Assembly (NCBI GenBank): GCA_039930045.1
Contig: JBDSQB010000003.1
Coordinates: 233,839-297,838 of the forward strand
Reading direction: 5' to 3'
DNA length: 64,000 nt
DNA from: Chthoniobacterales bacterium
GTDB lineage: Bacteria; Verrucomicrobiota; Verrucomicrobiia; Chthoniobacterales; DASVRZ01
A program made the translations under genes and the position numbers. Each line of letters starts with the position of its first letter. The stretch's first letter is position 1. The notes under the pieces were generated by a model. It saw only the letters and a list, made by a program, of their open reading frames with translations. It did no database searches and was not told where the DNA came from. Shown here one piece after another: positions 45,369-54,349 of this stretch.

Positions 45369-46388
45369 CTAATAGCGGACGCTCGCCTGGCAAAAAAGAT
45401 CGGGCCCGAGTTTTTCATAGCTAACCTGCTCCAGCTGGATCGCGCTTTCATTCGATTCGACGCCGAGTCCGGCCACGGCTGGCTTGTCGCCGCCGACGAG
45501 CATGGGCGCGTAGAAAAAGGCCACGCGATCCACGAGCTTTTTGTCGAAGGCGGCTCCCAGAATTTCTCCCCCACCCTCGATCAGCACGCTGGTCGCCTGG
45601 CGTTGGCCGAGTTCCTCCAGAGCCGTGTCCAAGTCGTCGAAAACCAGCGTCCGCTCCTTCCATTCGTCGGTGAACAAATTGGAACTCGCAGGCAGATTTC
45701 CGCTCCGCGAAACGACCACGCGCCAGGGCTGGCGTCGCGTCGCGCGCGGGCCGAGACCGCGAATGGTGAGTTGGGGATTGTCGCGGCGAACGGTTTCTGC
45801 GCCGACCAGAATGGCATCGACTTGTGCTCGAATCTGGTGCGCTCGTTTCCGCGCTGGAGCCGAGGTGAGCCACTGGCTTTCGCCGGGCGGACGCGTGATG
45901 CGGCCATCGAGCGACATCGCGCATTTGGCGATGACCAGCGGCATTCGAGTCACAATCCAATGGTTGAAGGCTTCGTTCAGCCTGCGGCATTCGTCTTCCA
46001 GAACGCCGCTCACCACCTCCACTCCAGCACGGCGTAAAATCTCCAATCCGCGTCCGGCGTGAGCGGGGTTAGGGTCGGTCGTGCCCACTACCACGCGGAC
46101 GAAACCGTGCGCCAGAATCGCCTCCACACACGGCGGCGTAAGGCCATGGGTCGAGCACGGTTCGAGTGTGATAAAGATCGTCGCGCCGCGAGCCGCAGCC
46201 GGGTCGGGCAGCGCGCGAATTGCCTCGATCTCGGCGTGCGGACGACCCGCGCGCCGGTGCCACCCTTTCGACAGGAGCTGACCGTCTTTCACGATCACCG
46301 CTCCGACAGCGGGATTCGGTGAGGTTTTTCCGAGGCCTTTGCGTGCTTCTTGCAACGCGAGTTGCATCCAATCCGCGTCGGCCTTCAT
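45369..46388 (-). CDS. ribD: Bifunctional riboflavin synthesis deaminase/reductase RibD
   Basis: 339 residues. The N-terminal cytidine-deaminase-like domain has H51-A-E53 and P-C78 ... P-P-C87 as zinc ligands. The C-terminal reductase domain starts at about 150 with K-C-A-M-S-L-D-G-R-I and contains V-L-I-E-G-G-G. It deaminates then reduces the pyrimidine intermediate in riboflavin synthesis. It follows the DUF4126 gene with a 4-base overlap. No ribB, ribE or FMN riboswitch was recognised nearby. Confidence 0.94.
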   Translation of the reverse strand: MKADADWMQLALQEARKGLGKTSPNPAVGAVIVKDGQLLSKGWHRRAGRPHAEIEAIRALPDPAAARGATIFITLEPCSTHGLTPPCVEAILAHGFVRVVVGTTDPNPAHAGRGLEILRRAGVEVVSGVLEDECRRLNEAFNHWIVTRMPLVIAKCAMSLDGRITRPPGESQWLTSAPARKRAHQIRAQVDAILVGAETVRRDNPQLTIRGLGPRATRRQPWRVVVSRSGNLPASSNLFTDEWKERTLVFDDLDTALEELGQRQATSVLIEGGGEILGAAFDKKLVDRVAFFYAPMLVGGDKPAVAGLGVESNESAIQLEQVSYEKLGPDLFCQASVRY

Positions 46389-47398
46389 TCGACTTCCATG
46401 GAAATGGGGGCGAGCCGGTTGCGGATCGAGTCGGCCATTTTCTCGACGATTCGACTGCGACTCCGATCAAAGGCAAACGCATAGCGGCGCTTGTTTACAG
46501 CGTCGGCCAGGCGGATTTCGTCGAAGAGAAAACCCGGAATCCGCTCCACGGTGCCGCCATCGAGTTCCAATGTCTCGCGCACTTTTTTCCACCGCGATTC
46601 GCCCACGAAATAGAGGCGGCCCGGTTCCTCCACGGTGGCGATGAGCGCGCCGAAATGGTTGGCGGGCAGCCCTTTTCGAGTCAGGCACGGCACGGACCAA
46701 AGGACTTTTTCGTGGAGCAAATTTAGTTCCGCAAAGCCTTCCGCGACGCGGCCCGAGAGTTCGTCGGAGAGACCTTCCTCGGCGCGTCCGAACGCGGGCA
46801 GATTGAGTTTTCGGTAGGCCAGCCAGAGCTTCGCCTTCACGGCGCGGAAGAGTTTGGGCGCGAAGTAGAGCGTCGTCATCAGCACGAGCAGAAAAACCAC
46901 CAGCGCCAGAATCGGATTGAAGTGCAAGAGCGCCAGCCCGCCGAGCACCGCGAAATCCTCGCCGAGACTGAGCCCGATGTTGGTGAATGGCTCGGGCGAT
47001 CCGTTGGCAATAATCCGAGTCCCGGCCTTGGCGCTGTGGGTGGCGAAACTCATCGTTCCGGCCATCAAGCCGACGATCACAAGGAAGGTCGGCGAGGCAT
47101 CTCCGAGCACGCGCGTGGCCAGCAGCGCGCCGCCGAGCGGACGAATCACCGTGTGCAGCGTGTCCCAAAACGTATCGACCCAAGGGATTTTATCCGCGAA
47201 AAACTCTAGCGCGAAAAAGACGCCCGAGATGCCGAGAATCCAGTCGTCGCCGAGGAAGGCGAGCTGCTGGAAGTCGCCGCTCAACGTGATCCAATGCATG
47301 CGGATCGCCAGCCCGCTGGCGAAGACGGTGAGATACAGATTGAGCCCGGAAAGCATGGCCAGGCCAAAGGCGATGCCCAATAAATGGAGGCTGTTCAT
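46385..47398 (-). CDS. DUF4126-type membrane protein
   Basis: 337 residues from the ATG at 47398 (M-N-S-L-H-L-L-G-I-A-F-G-L-A-M-L-S-G-L-N-L-Y). The N-terminal 190 residues have several hydrophobic segments and the pattern D-x-L-E-x-x-x-D-K-I-P as in F-F-A-L-E-F-F-A-D-K-I-P-W-V-D, plus G-G-A-L-L-A-T. The C-terminal 140 residues are soluble and unassigned. The frame is open upstream to 47869 but that part is antisense to a GNAT gene. It is first in an operon with ribD; a functional link is not evident. Confidence 0.7.
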   Translation of the reverse strand: MNSLHLLGIAFGLAMLSGLNLYLTVFASGLAIRMHWITLSGDFQQLAFLGDDWILGISGVFFALEFFADKIPWVDTFWDTLHTVIRPLGGALLATRVLGDASPTFLVIVGLMAGTMSFATHSAKAGTRIIANGSPEPFTNIGLSLGEDFAVLGGLALLHFNPILALVVFLLVLMTTLYFAPKLFRAVKAKLWLAYRKLNLPAFGRAEEGLSDELSGRVAEGFAELNLLHEKVLWSVPCLTRKGLPANHFGALIATVEEPGRLYFVGESRWKKVRETLELDGGTVERIPGFLFDEIRLADAVNKRRYAFAFDRSRSRIVEKMADSIRNRLAPISMEVE

Positions 47399-47587
47399 GC
47401 GCCCGCATCCTGAACCGGGAAACGCCCACGTGCCAGAGCCGAATTCGTGGGAAAAGCCCATTTCGAGTGCGGGAATGCCGCCAACCGTGCCGAAAACACT
47501 CCTCCCGCAGCCGGAATGGTATCCCCTACGCGTCGGCAGGCATTCCGCGCTTTGCACCGGCTTCGCCATCTGCCATAACTGCATGCG

Positions 47588-48058
47588 ATGACTCCACAAA
47601 CGCAAATCGAGCCCGCCGTGTTGGAGGACATCCCGCAACTCACCGAGCTGCTTTATGACCTGTTTTCGCAGGAACCCGACTTCCGGCCCGACACCGAATT
47701 GCAGATGCATGGCCTGAAAATGATTCTCGAACAGCCCAATCGCGGTCGCATTTTCGTCCTGCGGAGTCAGAACGCGATCATCGGCATGATCAACCTGCTC
47801 TTTACCATCAGCACCGCCGAGGGTGGAATGGTCATCCTCCTCGAAGATTTGGTCGTGCGGCAGCAGCATCGCGGCCAGGGTTACGGCACGCAGCTCCTCG
47901 AATACGCTTTTAACTTCGCCCGGCAGAAAAATTTCCTACGCATCACCCTGCTGACCGATCGAATCAACGAGGCGACGATCAAATTTTATCAGAAACACGG
48001 GTTCGTCACGTCGGACATGGTCCCGATGCGTTACTGGATCAAACGCGCGGGCGAATGA
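47588..48058 (+). CDS. GNAT-family N-acetyltransferase
   Basis: 156 residues. The acetyl-CoA-binding segment is V-V-R-Q-Q-H-R-G-Q-G-Y-G-T-Q-L-L (R/Q-x-x-G-x-G/A). A final strand-helix pair (I-T-L-L-T-D-R-I-N-E-A-T-I-K-F-Y-Q-K-H-G-F) is typical of the fold. Substrate unknown. The stop overlaps the larB start by 4 bases. Confidence 0.88.
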   Translation: MTPQTQIEPAVLEDIPQLTELLYDLFSQEPDFRPDTELQMHGLKMILEQPNRGRIFVLRSQNAIIGMINLLFTISTAEGGMVILLEDLVVRQQHRGQGYGTQLLEYAFNFARQKNFLRITLLTDRINEATIKFYQKHGFVTSDMVPMRYWIKRAGE

Positions 48059-48726
48059 CGGATTTCGTCGATCTCGGACATACCCGGGTGGATGTCGCCC
48101 GGGAAGCGCGCTGCGGATTTCCCGAGGTGGTCTTTTGCGAAAGCAAGACGCCGGAGCAGGTGGCCGACATTGCGATGGTGCTGGTGGAGAAAAACGGGCT
48201 TTTTCTCGGCACGCGGACGAGTCGCGAGCATTTTGCAGCGGTCGCTGGCCGTCTGCCGGAGGCGATTTACCACGAACTGGCCCGCTGCATTACCTGGCAA
48301 AAAAACACAGTCGAGTTCCATGCCACTGTGGCCGTGGTCTGCGCGGGAACGTCCGATTTGCCGGTCGCCGAGGAAGCGCGCGTGACTCTGGAGGCGTTTG
48401 GCAACGCCACGAAATCTTTCACCGACATCGGGATCGCGGGCCTGCATCGGCTGCTGTCCGTTCGCGACGAAATCGAGGCCTGCGACGTGATCATTGTGGT
48501 CGCCGGAATGGAGGGCGCGCTGCCCAGTGCCGTCTCGGGGTTGACCAGCAAACCGGTGATCGCCGTGCCGACAAGCGTCGGCTACGGGGCGAATTTCGGT
48601 GGTTTGGCCGCGCTCCTCGGGATGCTGAATAGCTGCGGCAGCGGCGTGACGGTGGTGAACATCGACAACGGCTTTGGAGCGGCGTACGCGGCGGCGAGCA
48701 TCACGCGATTGCTGAAGAGAAACTGA
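48055..48726 (+). CDS. larB: LarB, nickel-pincer nucleotide cofactor carboxylase (PurE-related)
   Basis: 223 residues. The N-terminal part has V-D-x-x-R-x-x-R-C-G-F-P-E-V-V-F-C-E-S-K-T; the C-terminal PurE-like domain has V-V-C-A-G-T-S-D-L-P-V-A-E-E-A, D-I-G-I-A-G-L-H-R-L, and G-x-E-G-A-L-P-S-V-x-S-G-L. LarB carboxylates the pyridinium ring of nicotinic acid adenine dinucleotide to start the NPN cofactor of LarA-type racemases. No larC, larE or larA is in the window, so it is separated from the rest of the pathway or works with distant genes. Confidence 0.88.
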   Translation: MTDFVDLGHTRVDVAREARCGFPEVVFCESKTPEQVADIAMVLVEKNGLFLGTRTSREHFAAVAGRLPEAIYHELARCITWQKNTVEFHATVAVVCAGTSDLPVAEEARVTLEAFGNATKSFTDIGIAGLHRLLSVRDEIEACDVIIVVAGMEGALPSAVSGLTSKPVIAVPTSVGYGANFGGLAALLGMLNSCGSGVTVVNIDNGFGAAYAAASITRLLKRN

Positions 48727-48731
48727 GTTTT

Positions 48732-50036
48732 TTAAACGGCGTCGGCGAGTTTCGGCATTTCGGTGAGAGCCGATTCGACTTTGGGCGGAACGGCGGGTTG
48801 GAAGTTGTTCGTGATCAGGCGGGCCGCTTTTCCGAAGGTGAAGTAGGAGTAAGTCCACTGGGCGAAAACGAGGAACTGATTGCGAAATCCGACGAGAAAC
48901 GCCAGGTGGACGAAGAGCCATGCCAGCCATGCGGGTAAGCCCGTGAATTTAATCCAATGCAGGTCGGCGACGGCCCGGTTGCGCCCGATGGTGGCCATGC
49001 TGCCCTTGTCCCAATACTCGAATGGAGTCGTCGCCCGACCGCTGGCGAGCGCGAGGACGTTCTTCGCCGCATGCTGTCCCATTTGAATGGCGACGGGCGA
49101 AACTCCGGGCAGCGGCTGGCCTTTTTTGTCAGTGAAATGCGCCATGTCGCCTAGCGCGAAGATTTCCGGGTGACCGGCAATGGATAAATCGGGCTGCACC
49201 AGGACGCGTCCGGGACGATCCACTTCGCCGAGCATTTTCGCCAGTGGCGAGGCGGCGTTGCCCGCGGCCCAGATGACGGTGTTGGCGTTGATGTGCTCGC
49301 CTTCGACGGTGACGCCGGAGGCATCGACGTTGGTCACTTTCTGATGCACGCGCACATCGACACCGAGTTCCGCGAGATCGTCGTAGGCGGCGGCGGAGAG
49401 GTCTTCATCAAACATCCCGAGGACACGCGGCGCGGCGTCGATGAGGATGATACGACTCACACTCGGATCGATTTTTCGGAAATCGCGCTTCAGCGCCTGT
49501 CGCGAAAGTTCGCCGATAGCCCCGGCCATTTCGACGCCGGTCGGGCCGCCGCCGATAACGATGAAAGTCAGCGCAGCCTGCTGTTCCTCGGGAGTTTTCG
49601 CTTTTTCGGCGACCTCAAAGGCCGTGAAAATCCGCCGCCGAATCTCGACCGCGTCCTCCAAAGTTTTCAAGCCGGGAGCAAATTGCTCCCATTCCGGGTG
49701 GCCAAAATACGAGTGGCGGGCCCCGGTGGCGACGACGAGGAAGTCGTAGGAAAACGCGTCGTCCTTCGTCGTGACCGTCCGGGCGTTGATATCAATGGAA
49801 GTCACCTCAGACCAGAGCACGCGGATGTTTTCCGCCTCGCGCAGGATGAACCGCAGCGGCTGGGCGATGTTCGCCGGAGACAGTCCCGCCGTGGCCACCT
49901 GATAGAGCAGCGGCTGAAAAAGGTGATGGTTCGTCCGGTCGATGAGGGTGACATCGACGTCCTTGTCGGCCAAACCTTTCGCAGTGGCGAGGCCGGCAAA
50001 TCCGCCCCCGATGATGATGACTCGTTTCTTTTCCAT
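48732..50036 (-). CDS. ndh: Type II NADH dehydrogenase (NDH-2)
   Basis: 434 residues. The FAD-binding G-G-G-F-A-G-L-A-T-A (10-19) and a second NAD(H)-binding G-G-G-P-T-G-V-E-M-A-G (about 165-175) are in place; A-L-G-D-M-A-H is the FAD-contact motif near residue 297. The C-terminus has a membrane-associated hydrophobic stretch (L-P-A-W-L-A-W-L-F-V-H-L). It passes electrons from NADH to quinone without pumping protons. Confidence 0.92.
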   Translation of the reverse strand: MEKKRVIIIGGGFAGLATAKGLADKDVDVTLIDRTNHHLFQPLLYQVATAGLSPANIAQPLRFILREAENIRVLWSEVTSIDINARTVTTKDDAFSYDFLVVATGARHSYFGHPEWEQFAPGLKTLEDAVEIRRRIFTAFEVAEKAKTPEEQQAALTFIVIGGGPTGVEMAGAIGELSRQALKRDFRKIDPSVSRIILIDAAPRVLGMFDEDLSAAAYDDLAELGVDVRVHQKVTNVDASGVTVEGEHINANTVIWAAGNAASPLAKMLGEVDRPGRVLVQPDLSIAGHPEIFALGDMAHFTDKKGQPLPGVSPVAIQMGQHAAKNVLALASGRATTPFEYWDKGSMATIGRNRAVADLHWIKFTGLPAWLAWLFVHLAFLVGFRNQFLVFAQWTYSYFTFGKAARLITNNFQPAVPPKVESALTEMPKLADAV

Positions 50037-50085
50037 GGTTGCAAAGGAATCGTTGCTGAGCCGCCCGGGGATGCGGATTATTTTC

Positions 50086-51996
50086 TTAGGGGAAGGTTAG
50101 ATAGGTGTAATCCTTCAGCCCTTTTTCGTAGTGGCCGAGCAAGCGCATGGCTTCGTTGGGCTTGAGCCGGTCGGACTTAATTGCGGCATCGACCTGGGCT
50201 TTAACGAGGCGCATCAGCTCGTTGGTGTTCCATTGCGTCATGCCGAGAACGTTGCCGATCGTGCTGCCTTCGATGGTTTCCTCGATGTAGAAACCATCTT
50301 CCTCGTCCTCGTCGAGGAAGACGTGGGCCTCGTTCACGCGACCGAAAAGGTTGTGCAGATCGCCCATGATGTCCTGGTAGGCACCCATCAGAAAGAACCC
50401 GAGATAATACGGCTGGCCGGGCTGCAATTTGTGCAGCGGCAGCGTGCCTTTCACGTCTTCGAGGTCAATGAATTTGCTCACTTTTCCGTCGGAATCGCAG
50501 GTGATATCGACCAAAGTCCCGTTGCGCTCGGGGTGTTTGTCGAGGTGATGGATCGGCATGATCGGGAACAATTGCCCGAGCGCCCAGTGGTCGAGGAGCG
50601 ACTGGAAAACGGAGAAGTTGCAGAGGTATTGGTCGCCGAGGGCGGTCTCCAGATCCTTCACCTCTTCGGGGACGTAGCGCAGTCCCTTGCAATGCTGCAC
50701 GATCTCGGTCGCGATCTGCCAATAGACCGTCTCGATCTTCGCCTTGTGCTCGAGTTCCAACAGGCCAAGGTCGAACATCGAGAGTGCCTGATCGCGGATT
50801 TGCACCGCATCGTGGAGACTCTCCATGCGATTCTGGCGGGAAAGATTTCGCTGAATTTCCAGAACGTCGGACACCAGTTTGATGTCATCCGCTTCCAACT
50901 CGACTGGTGCGCTCGTTTTGCTTTTCTCAATCGCCCCAAACGCCTCCACCAGCAGGATGCTGTGATGCGCCACGATGGCGCGACCGCTTTCGCTCACGAT
51001 TACCGGATGCGCCACCTCCTCCGAGTCGCAGACCTCCATGATGTTGTAAACAATGTCGCGCGCATATTCCTGCGTCGTGTAATTCATCGACGACTCGAAC
51101 GCCGTTCGACTTCCATCGTAATCGATCCCCAAGCCGCCGCCGACATCCATGTAACCCATCGGATGGCCCATCTTCGCCAGCTTGGCGTAAAACCGAGTCG
51201 CCTCGCGCACCGCCCGCTTGATCACCCCGATGTCCGGCACCTGCGATCCGACGTGGAAATGAACCAGCCGCAGACAATGCGCCAGCCCTTCTTTCTTGAG
51301 CATTTCCGACGCCGCTACCAAATCCGCCGTGCTCAGGCCAAACTTCGCATTCTCGCCCCCGCTCGTCGCCCATTTGCCCGAGCCTTTTGCCTGCAAGCGG
51401 ACTCGCAGTCCGATCATCGGCTCGACTTTCATTTCCTTGGAAACGGTTAAAATCTGCCGAACCTCCTCCAGTTTTTCCACCACCATGATGACTTTTTTGC
51501 CCAGGCGAATGCCGAGCAGCGCATTCTGGATGAACGACGAATCCTTGTAGCCGTTGCAAATGATCAGACTCTCCGGGTCTTCATGTGCCGCCAGAGCCGC
51601 CAGCAACTCCGGCTTGCTCCCCGCTTCCAGCCCAAAGTGGAATGGAAGTCCCGCATCCACGATTTCCTCCACGACCTCACGTAGCTGGTTCACCTTGATC
51701 GGAAACACGCCGTTATAGACATTCTTGTAACCCGCATCCGCGATCGCACCCTGAAACGCCTTGTTGATCGTCTCCACCCGATGCCGCAGCAAATCCTGAA
51801 ACCGGATCACCATCGGAAACGTCAGCCCGCGCTTCTTCGCCGCATCCACCACCTCCATGATATCAATCGAACTCGACTTCTCGCGAGTGGGCATCACCTC
51901 GACATGGCCCTTGGCATTGATGTTAAAATAACCGGTCCCCCAGCGGTCGATATTATAAAGGGAAATGGCGGAGGGAATGTCCCAAGTTTCAGTCAT
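50086..51996 (-). CDS. speA: Biosynthetic arginine decarboxylase
   Basis: 636 residues, the expected SpeA length. The PLP-binding Lys101 is in Y-N-G-V-F-P-I-K-V-N-Q. D-V-G-G-G-L-G-I-D-Y is the phosphate-binding glycine loop, and the C-terminal domain has the dimer-active-site Cys in I-T-C-D-S-D-G. It makes agmatine for polyamine synthesis. No speB (agmatinase) is next to it. The upstream neighbour on the same strand is the mutarotase gene, 57 bases away. Confidence 0.95.
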   Translation of the reverse strand: MTETWDIPSAISLYNIDRWGTGYFNINAKGHVEVMPTREKSSSIDIMEVVDAAKKRGLTFPMVIRFQDLLRHRVETINKAFQGAIADAGYKNVYNGVFPIKVNQLREVVEEIVDAGLPFHFGLEAGSKPELLAALAAHEDPESLIICNGYKDSSFIQNALLGIRLGKKVIMVVEKLEEVRQILTVSKEMKVEPMIGLRVRLQAKGSGKWATSGGENAKFGLSTADLVAASEMLKKEGLAHCLRLVHFHVGSQVPDIGVIKRAVREATRFYAKLAKMGHPMGYMDVGGGLGIDYDGSRTAFESSMNYTTQEYARDIVYNIMEVCDSEEVAHPVIVSESGRAIVAHHSILLVEAFGAIEKSKTSAPVELEADDIKLVSDVLEIQRNLSRQNRMESLHDAVQIRDQALSMFDLGLLELEHKAKIETVYWQIATEIVQHCKGLRYVPEEVKDLETALGDQYLCNFSVFQSLLDHWALGQLFPIMPIHHLDKHPERNGTLVDITCDSDGKVSKFIDLEDVKGTLPLHKLQPGQPYYLGFFLMGAYQDIMGDLHNLFGRVNEAHVFLDEDEEDGFYIEETIEGSTIGNVLGMTQWNTNELMRLVKAQVDAAIKSDRLKPNEAMRLLGHYEKGLKDYTYLTFP

Positions 51997-52053
51997 GGGC
52001 GGAGATTAAAGGACCACGGCGGCAATGCAATATTCGCGATGTGAAAAAAAATC

Positions 52054-52935
52054 TTAGCAGTCTGGCTGGACGGTGAAGCTCCTCTCCAGAACTCCGTGAG
52101 CGGCGATGGTTTGGATGCCGAGTTTTTCCTCGAAGGGACGCTGCTCGTGATGATCCGGCAGGCCCCAGCAGGGCTCGACGCAGATGAAGGCTTCACCGTC
52201 GGACCAGAGCGTGAGATAGGGAGCCTGGGAATAATCGAGCGTCGTTTTGCGGCCGGAAACGGGGTCTTCCACGACGAAGATCCGCTGGGGCACGTCGGCC
52301 AGATCGAGGAGAAAGGAGCCGGGAAGTTCCGCCACGGGAAACGGCATCAGGCCGCCGGGAAAATCGATTGTTTCCGTTTCACCGGAGAGGAAATTTCCGG
52401 GGGCGAGATGGCGCTTGTAGCGACCTGGCGGGAGCATGATTCGCATGGAAGTCAGATCAGAAACGGCAAAACCCGGGTGCAGTCCGAAGGAAACGTGTGT
52501 CTCAAAGTCATCCCGGTTTTCAAAGCGAAAAGTGACCTTCAACTCCGTGTCCGTGAGCGCATAAGTGATCGCAAAATCGACCCGAAACGGATATTCCTCC
52601 GCCGCAATATCATTGAAACTCCAATGATGGGTGAGACTCCCCTCGCCTAGCTCAGGAGCCGCGAAGATTTTGTGCCGGAGAAAGCTGTGCGTGCTGCCTT
52701 TCACGGGCATTCCGCGATAGCTGGAGACCTCGTTCAAAATCCGGTGAACGTAGTAGCCCATGACTGTGGAATGATTATTCCAGCCGTTGGGGTTTTTGCT
52801 CAAATCGCCATCGCGAAAGAGAAATCCGACCCATTCTCCAGCGGCGTTTTTCCGAGCCAGACTAACCAATTCCGCTCCCATGCGGCTGACTTGGATGCGC
52901 AAGGTTCGCGATTTGTTAGTAAGAATGTCGATCAT
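52054..52935 (-). CDS. Aldose 1-epimerase (mutarotase)-family protein
   Basis: 293 residues with the beta-sandwich mutarotase pattern: G-A-E-L-V-S-L, then G-S-T-H-S-F-L-R, V-S-F-G-L-H-P-G-F-A with a likely catalytic His near residue 155, and V-E-P-C-W-G-L-P-D-H with a Glu in the position of the base. It may act on a sugar phosphate or be a YeaD/YphB-type relative. It overlaps the DUF4340 gene stop by 4 bases, so it belongs to the Gld-like operon, an odd partner. Confidence 0.75.
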   Translation of the reverse strand: MIDILTNKSRTLRIQVSRMGAELVSLARKNAAGEWVGFLFRDGDLSKNPNGWNNHSTVMGYYVHRILNEVSSYRGMPVKGSTHSFLRHKIFAAPELGEGSLTHHWSFNDIAAEEYPFRVDFAITYALTDTELKVTFRFENRDDFETHVSFGLHPGFAVSDLTSMRIMLPPGRYKRHLAPGNFLSGETETIDFPGGLMPFPVAELPGSFLLDLADVPQRIFVVEDPVSGRKTTLDYSQAPYLTLWSDGEAFICVEPCWGLPDHHEQRPFEEKLGIQTIAAHGVLERSFTVQPDC

Positions 52936-54335
52936 GGCTTGAGTGGCTCAGGTTTTTTGAAAGCGTCGGGAGTTGCATTGATATTGGTGAGAATGCCCGC
53001 GCCAACCGAAACGATGAACGGCTCCTCCGCGAGATGCGCGTAAACGACATCGCCCTCGGTTTTGCCAAATTGCACGGTCGCGAGCGGAGTTTCTCCCTTG
53101 GCTGCTTCCGCCGTGTTCTCGCTGGAATAACTACTCAGTCGGATGGTTAGCACCGGCTGGTCGAGGCCATACGGCTTCAAGTCGGCTGCGGTGTCATCGA
53201 CGAAGGCTTTCGTCTCGGTGTTGTTGAGGACGTCGATCACGCGTTTGATCTCCGTGTCATTCGCAGGCTGGCCGCCTTCGAGGAATTTCCAATGCTCCTG
53301 ATCACGAGCGAAAACCAGCGGCGGCTGGCCCGGTTTTTCGATGGTTACGCGGTCGATCAAATCCTCCGATACACGAGTTAGCTTGTTATCACGCAGATCG
53401 TTGGGCTTCACGCCGAGTGCGATGCCGATGCTCTTCGGAACCACAAAAACTGAGGGTCGTCCGACCACGCGCACGTAGATTTTTTCGGGGTCCTTTTCCG
53501 TCGGTGAGCCGACTTCGATTGTTTCCTGCTCATCGCTGGTTCTGGCTTGGAATGAAATGGAGCCACGCGGCTCGGCGAGTCCGTATTTGGCGAGATTTCC
53601 CTCCTCCGAGGCGATGAATTCCGCGATGGTTAGATTATTAACACTGGAGATCAAATCGAGGATGCGCGCATTCGCGGCCCGCGCCTTGATCGGCGTCCGT
53701 AGGTTCCAGTCGTCACCAGTTTGCCCGAGATCGATTTCACCCGCTGTAGTCTTGAATTTCACCGCGGAAACATTGCTGCTCTCGAAGTGAGTTAGATGCC
53801 GATCACGGAAATCGCCGGTGTCCTTGACCAGTAGATTTCGCAGGTCGGATTTGATCACCGAAATGTCATCATCCGTCTCGGTGCGGGCATAGATTTTTCC
53901 CTCGAAGGCGGTGTCTTTTCCAAAGTGGATTTCGCCGGGCGCGCCGTCTCCCAGCAACTTCAGCCGAACCTTGGCTTTTTGCACTCCGTAGTCTTTTTGC
54001 GCGTCGCGCAGTTTGCCGCCCTTGCCGAGTTTGTTGATGACTCCAGAACGACTCACCTCGGAGGCAGCCGCCAGAATCGGTGTGATGCTCGCCGGGTTCG
54101 CGCGATCCTTCACCGGACTCACCATCATCCATTGGTCGCCCCTCTTGCGGAGTTGGATTACATTGTCGCCATTGGTAATGTCCAGACCGGTGATTTTAGA
54201 CTGGTCAAACTTCATCAAGTATTGCTCATTCTCGTCCTGTTCGCGGGTGGATGGCCGGCTTTTTTCAAAGAAGAAAACATAGGCCGCCAATCCGGCGACG
54301 ACTAACAAAAGTAGAATGGTGTTCCTGGATTTCAT
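52932..54335 (-). CDS. DUF4340 domain-containing protein
   Basis: 467 residues. One N-terminal membrane anchor (about 6-22) precedes a long extracytoplasmic part of repeated beta units with F-D-Q-S-K-I-T-G-L-D-I and L-R-K-R-G-D-Q-W-M-M, the DUF4340 pattern. Proteins of this type regularly accompany GldA/GldF/GldG-like ABC genes; the role is unknown. It lies 14 bases after the GldG-like gene. Confidence 0.85.
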   Translation of the reverse strand: MKSRNTILLLLVVAGLAAYVFFFEKSRPSTREQDENEQYLMKFDQSKITGLDITNGDNVIQLRKRGDQWMMVSPVKDRANPASITPILAAASEVSRSGVINKLGKGGKLRDAQKDYGVQKAKVRLKLLGDGAPGEIHFGKDTAFEGKIYARTETDDDISVIKSDLRNLLVKDTGDFRDRHLTHFESSNVSAVKFKTTAGEIDLGQTGDDWNLRTPIKARAANARILDLISSVNNLTIAEFIASEEGNLAKYGLAEPRGSISFQARTSDEQETIEVGSPTEKDPEKIYVRVVGRPSVFVVPKSIGIALGVKPNDLRDNKLTRVSEDLIDRVTIEKPGQPPLVFARDQEHWKFLEGGQPANDTEIKRVIDVLNNTETKAFVDDTAADLKPYGLDQPVLTIRLSSYSSENTAEAAKGETPLATVQFGKTEGDVVYAHLAEEPFIVSVGAGILTNINATPDAFKKPEPLKP

Positions 54336-54349
54336 GGCGCAAAAAAAAT

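Noticed and set aside
47399..47587. Possible riboswitch upstream of the DUF4126-ribD operon
   Set aside because: GC-rich hairpins are present, but no FMN-riboswitch consensus segments were found.
50131..51450. Long plus-strand open frame opposite speA
   Set aside because: Antisense to a clearly conserved SpeA protein; composition is that of a shadow frame.
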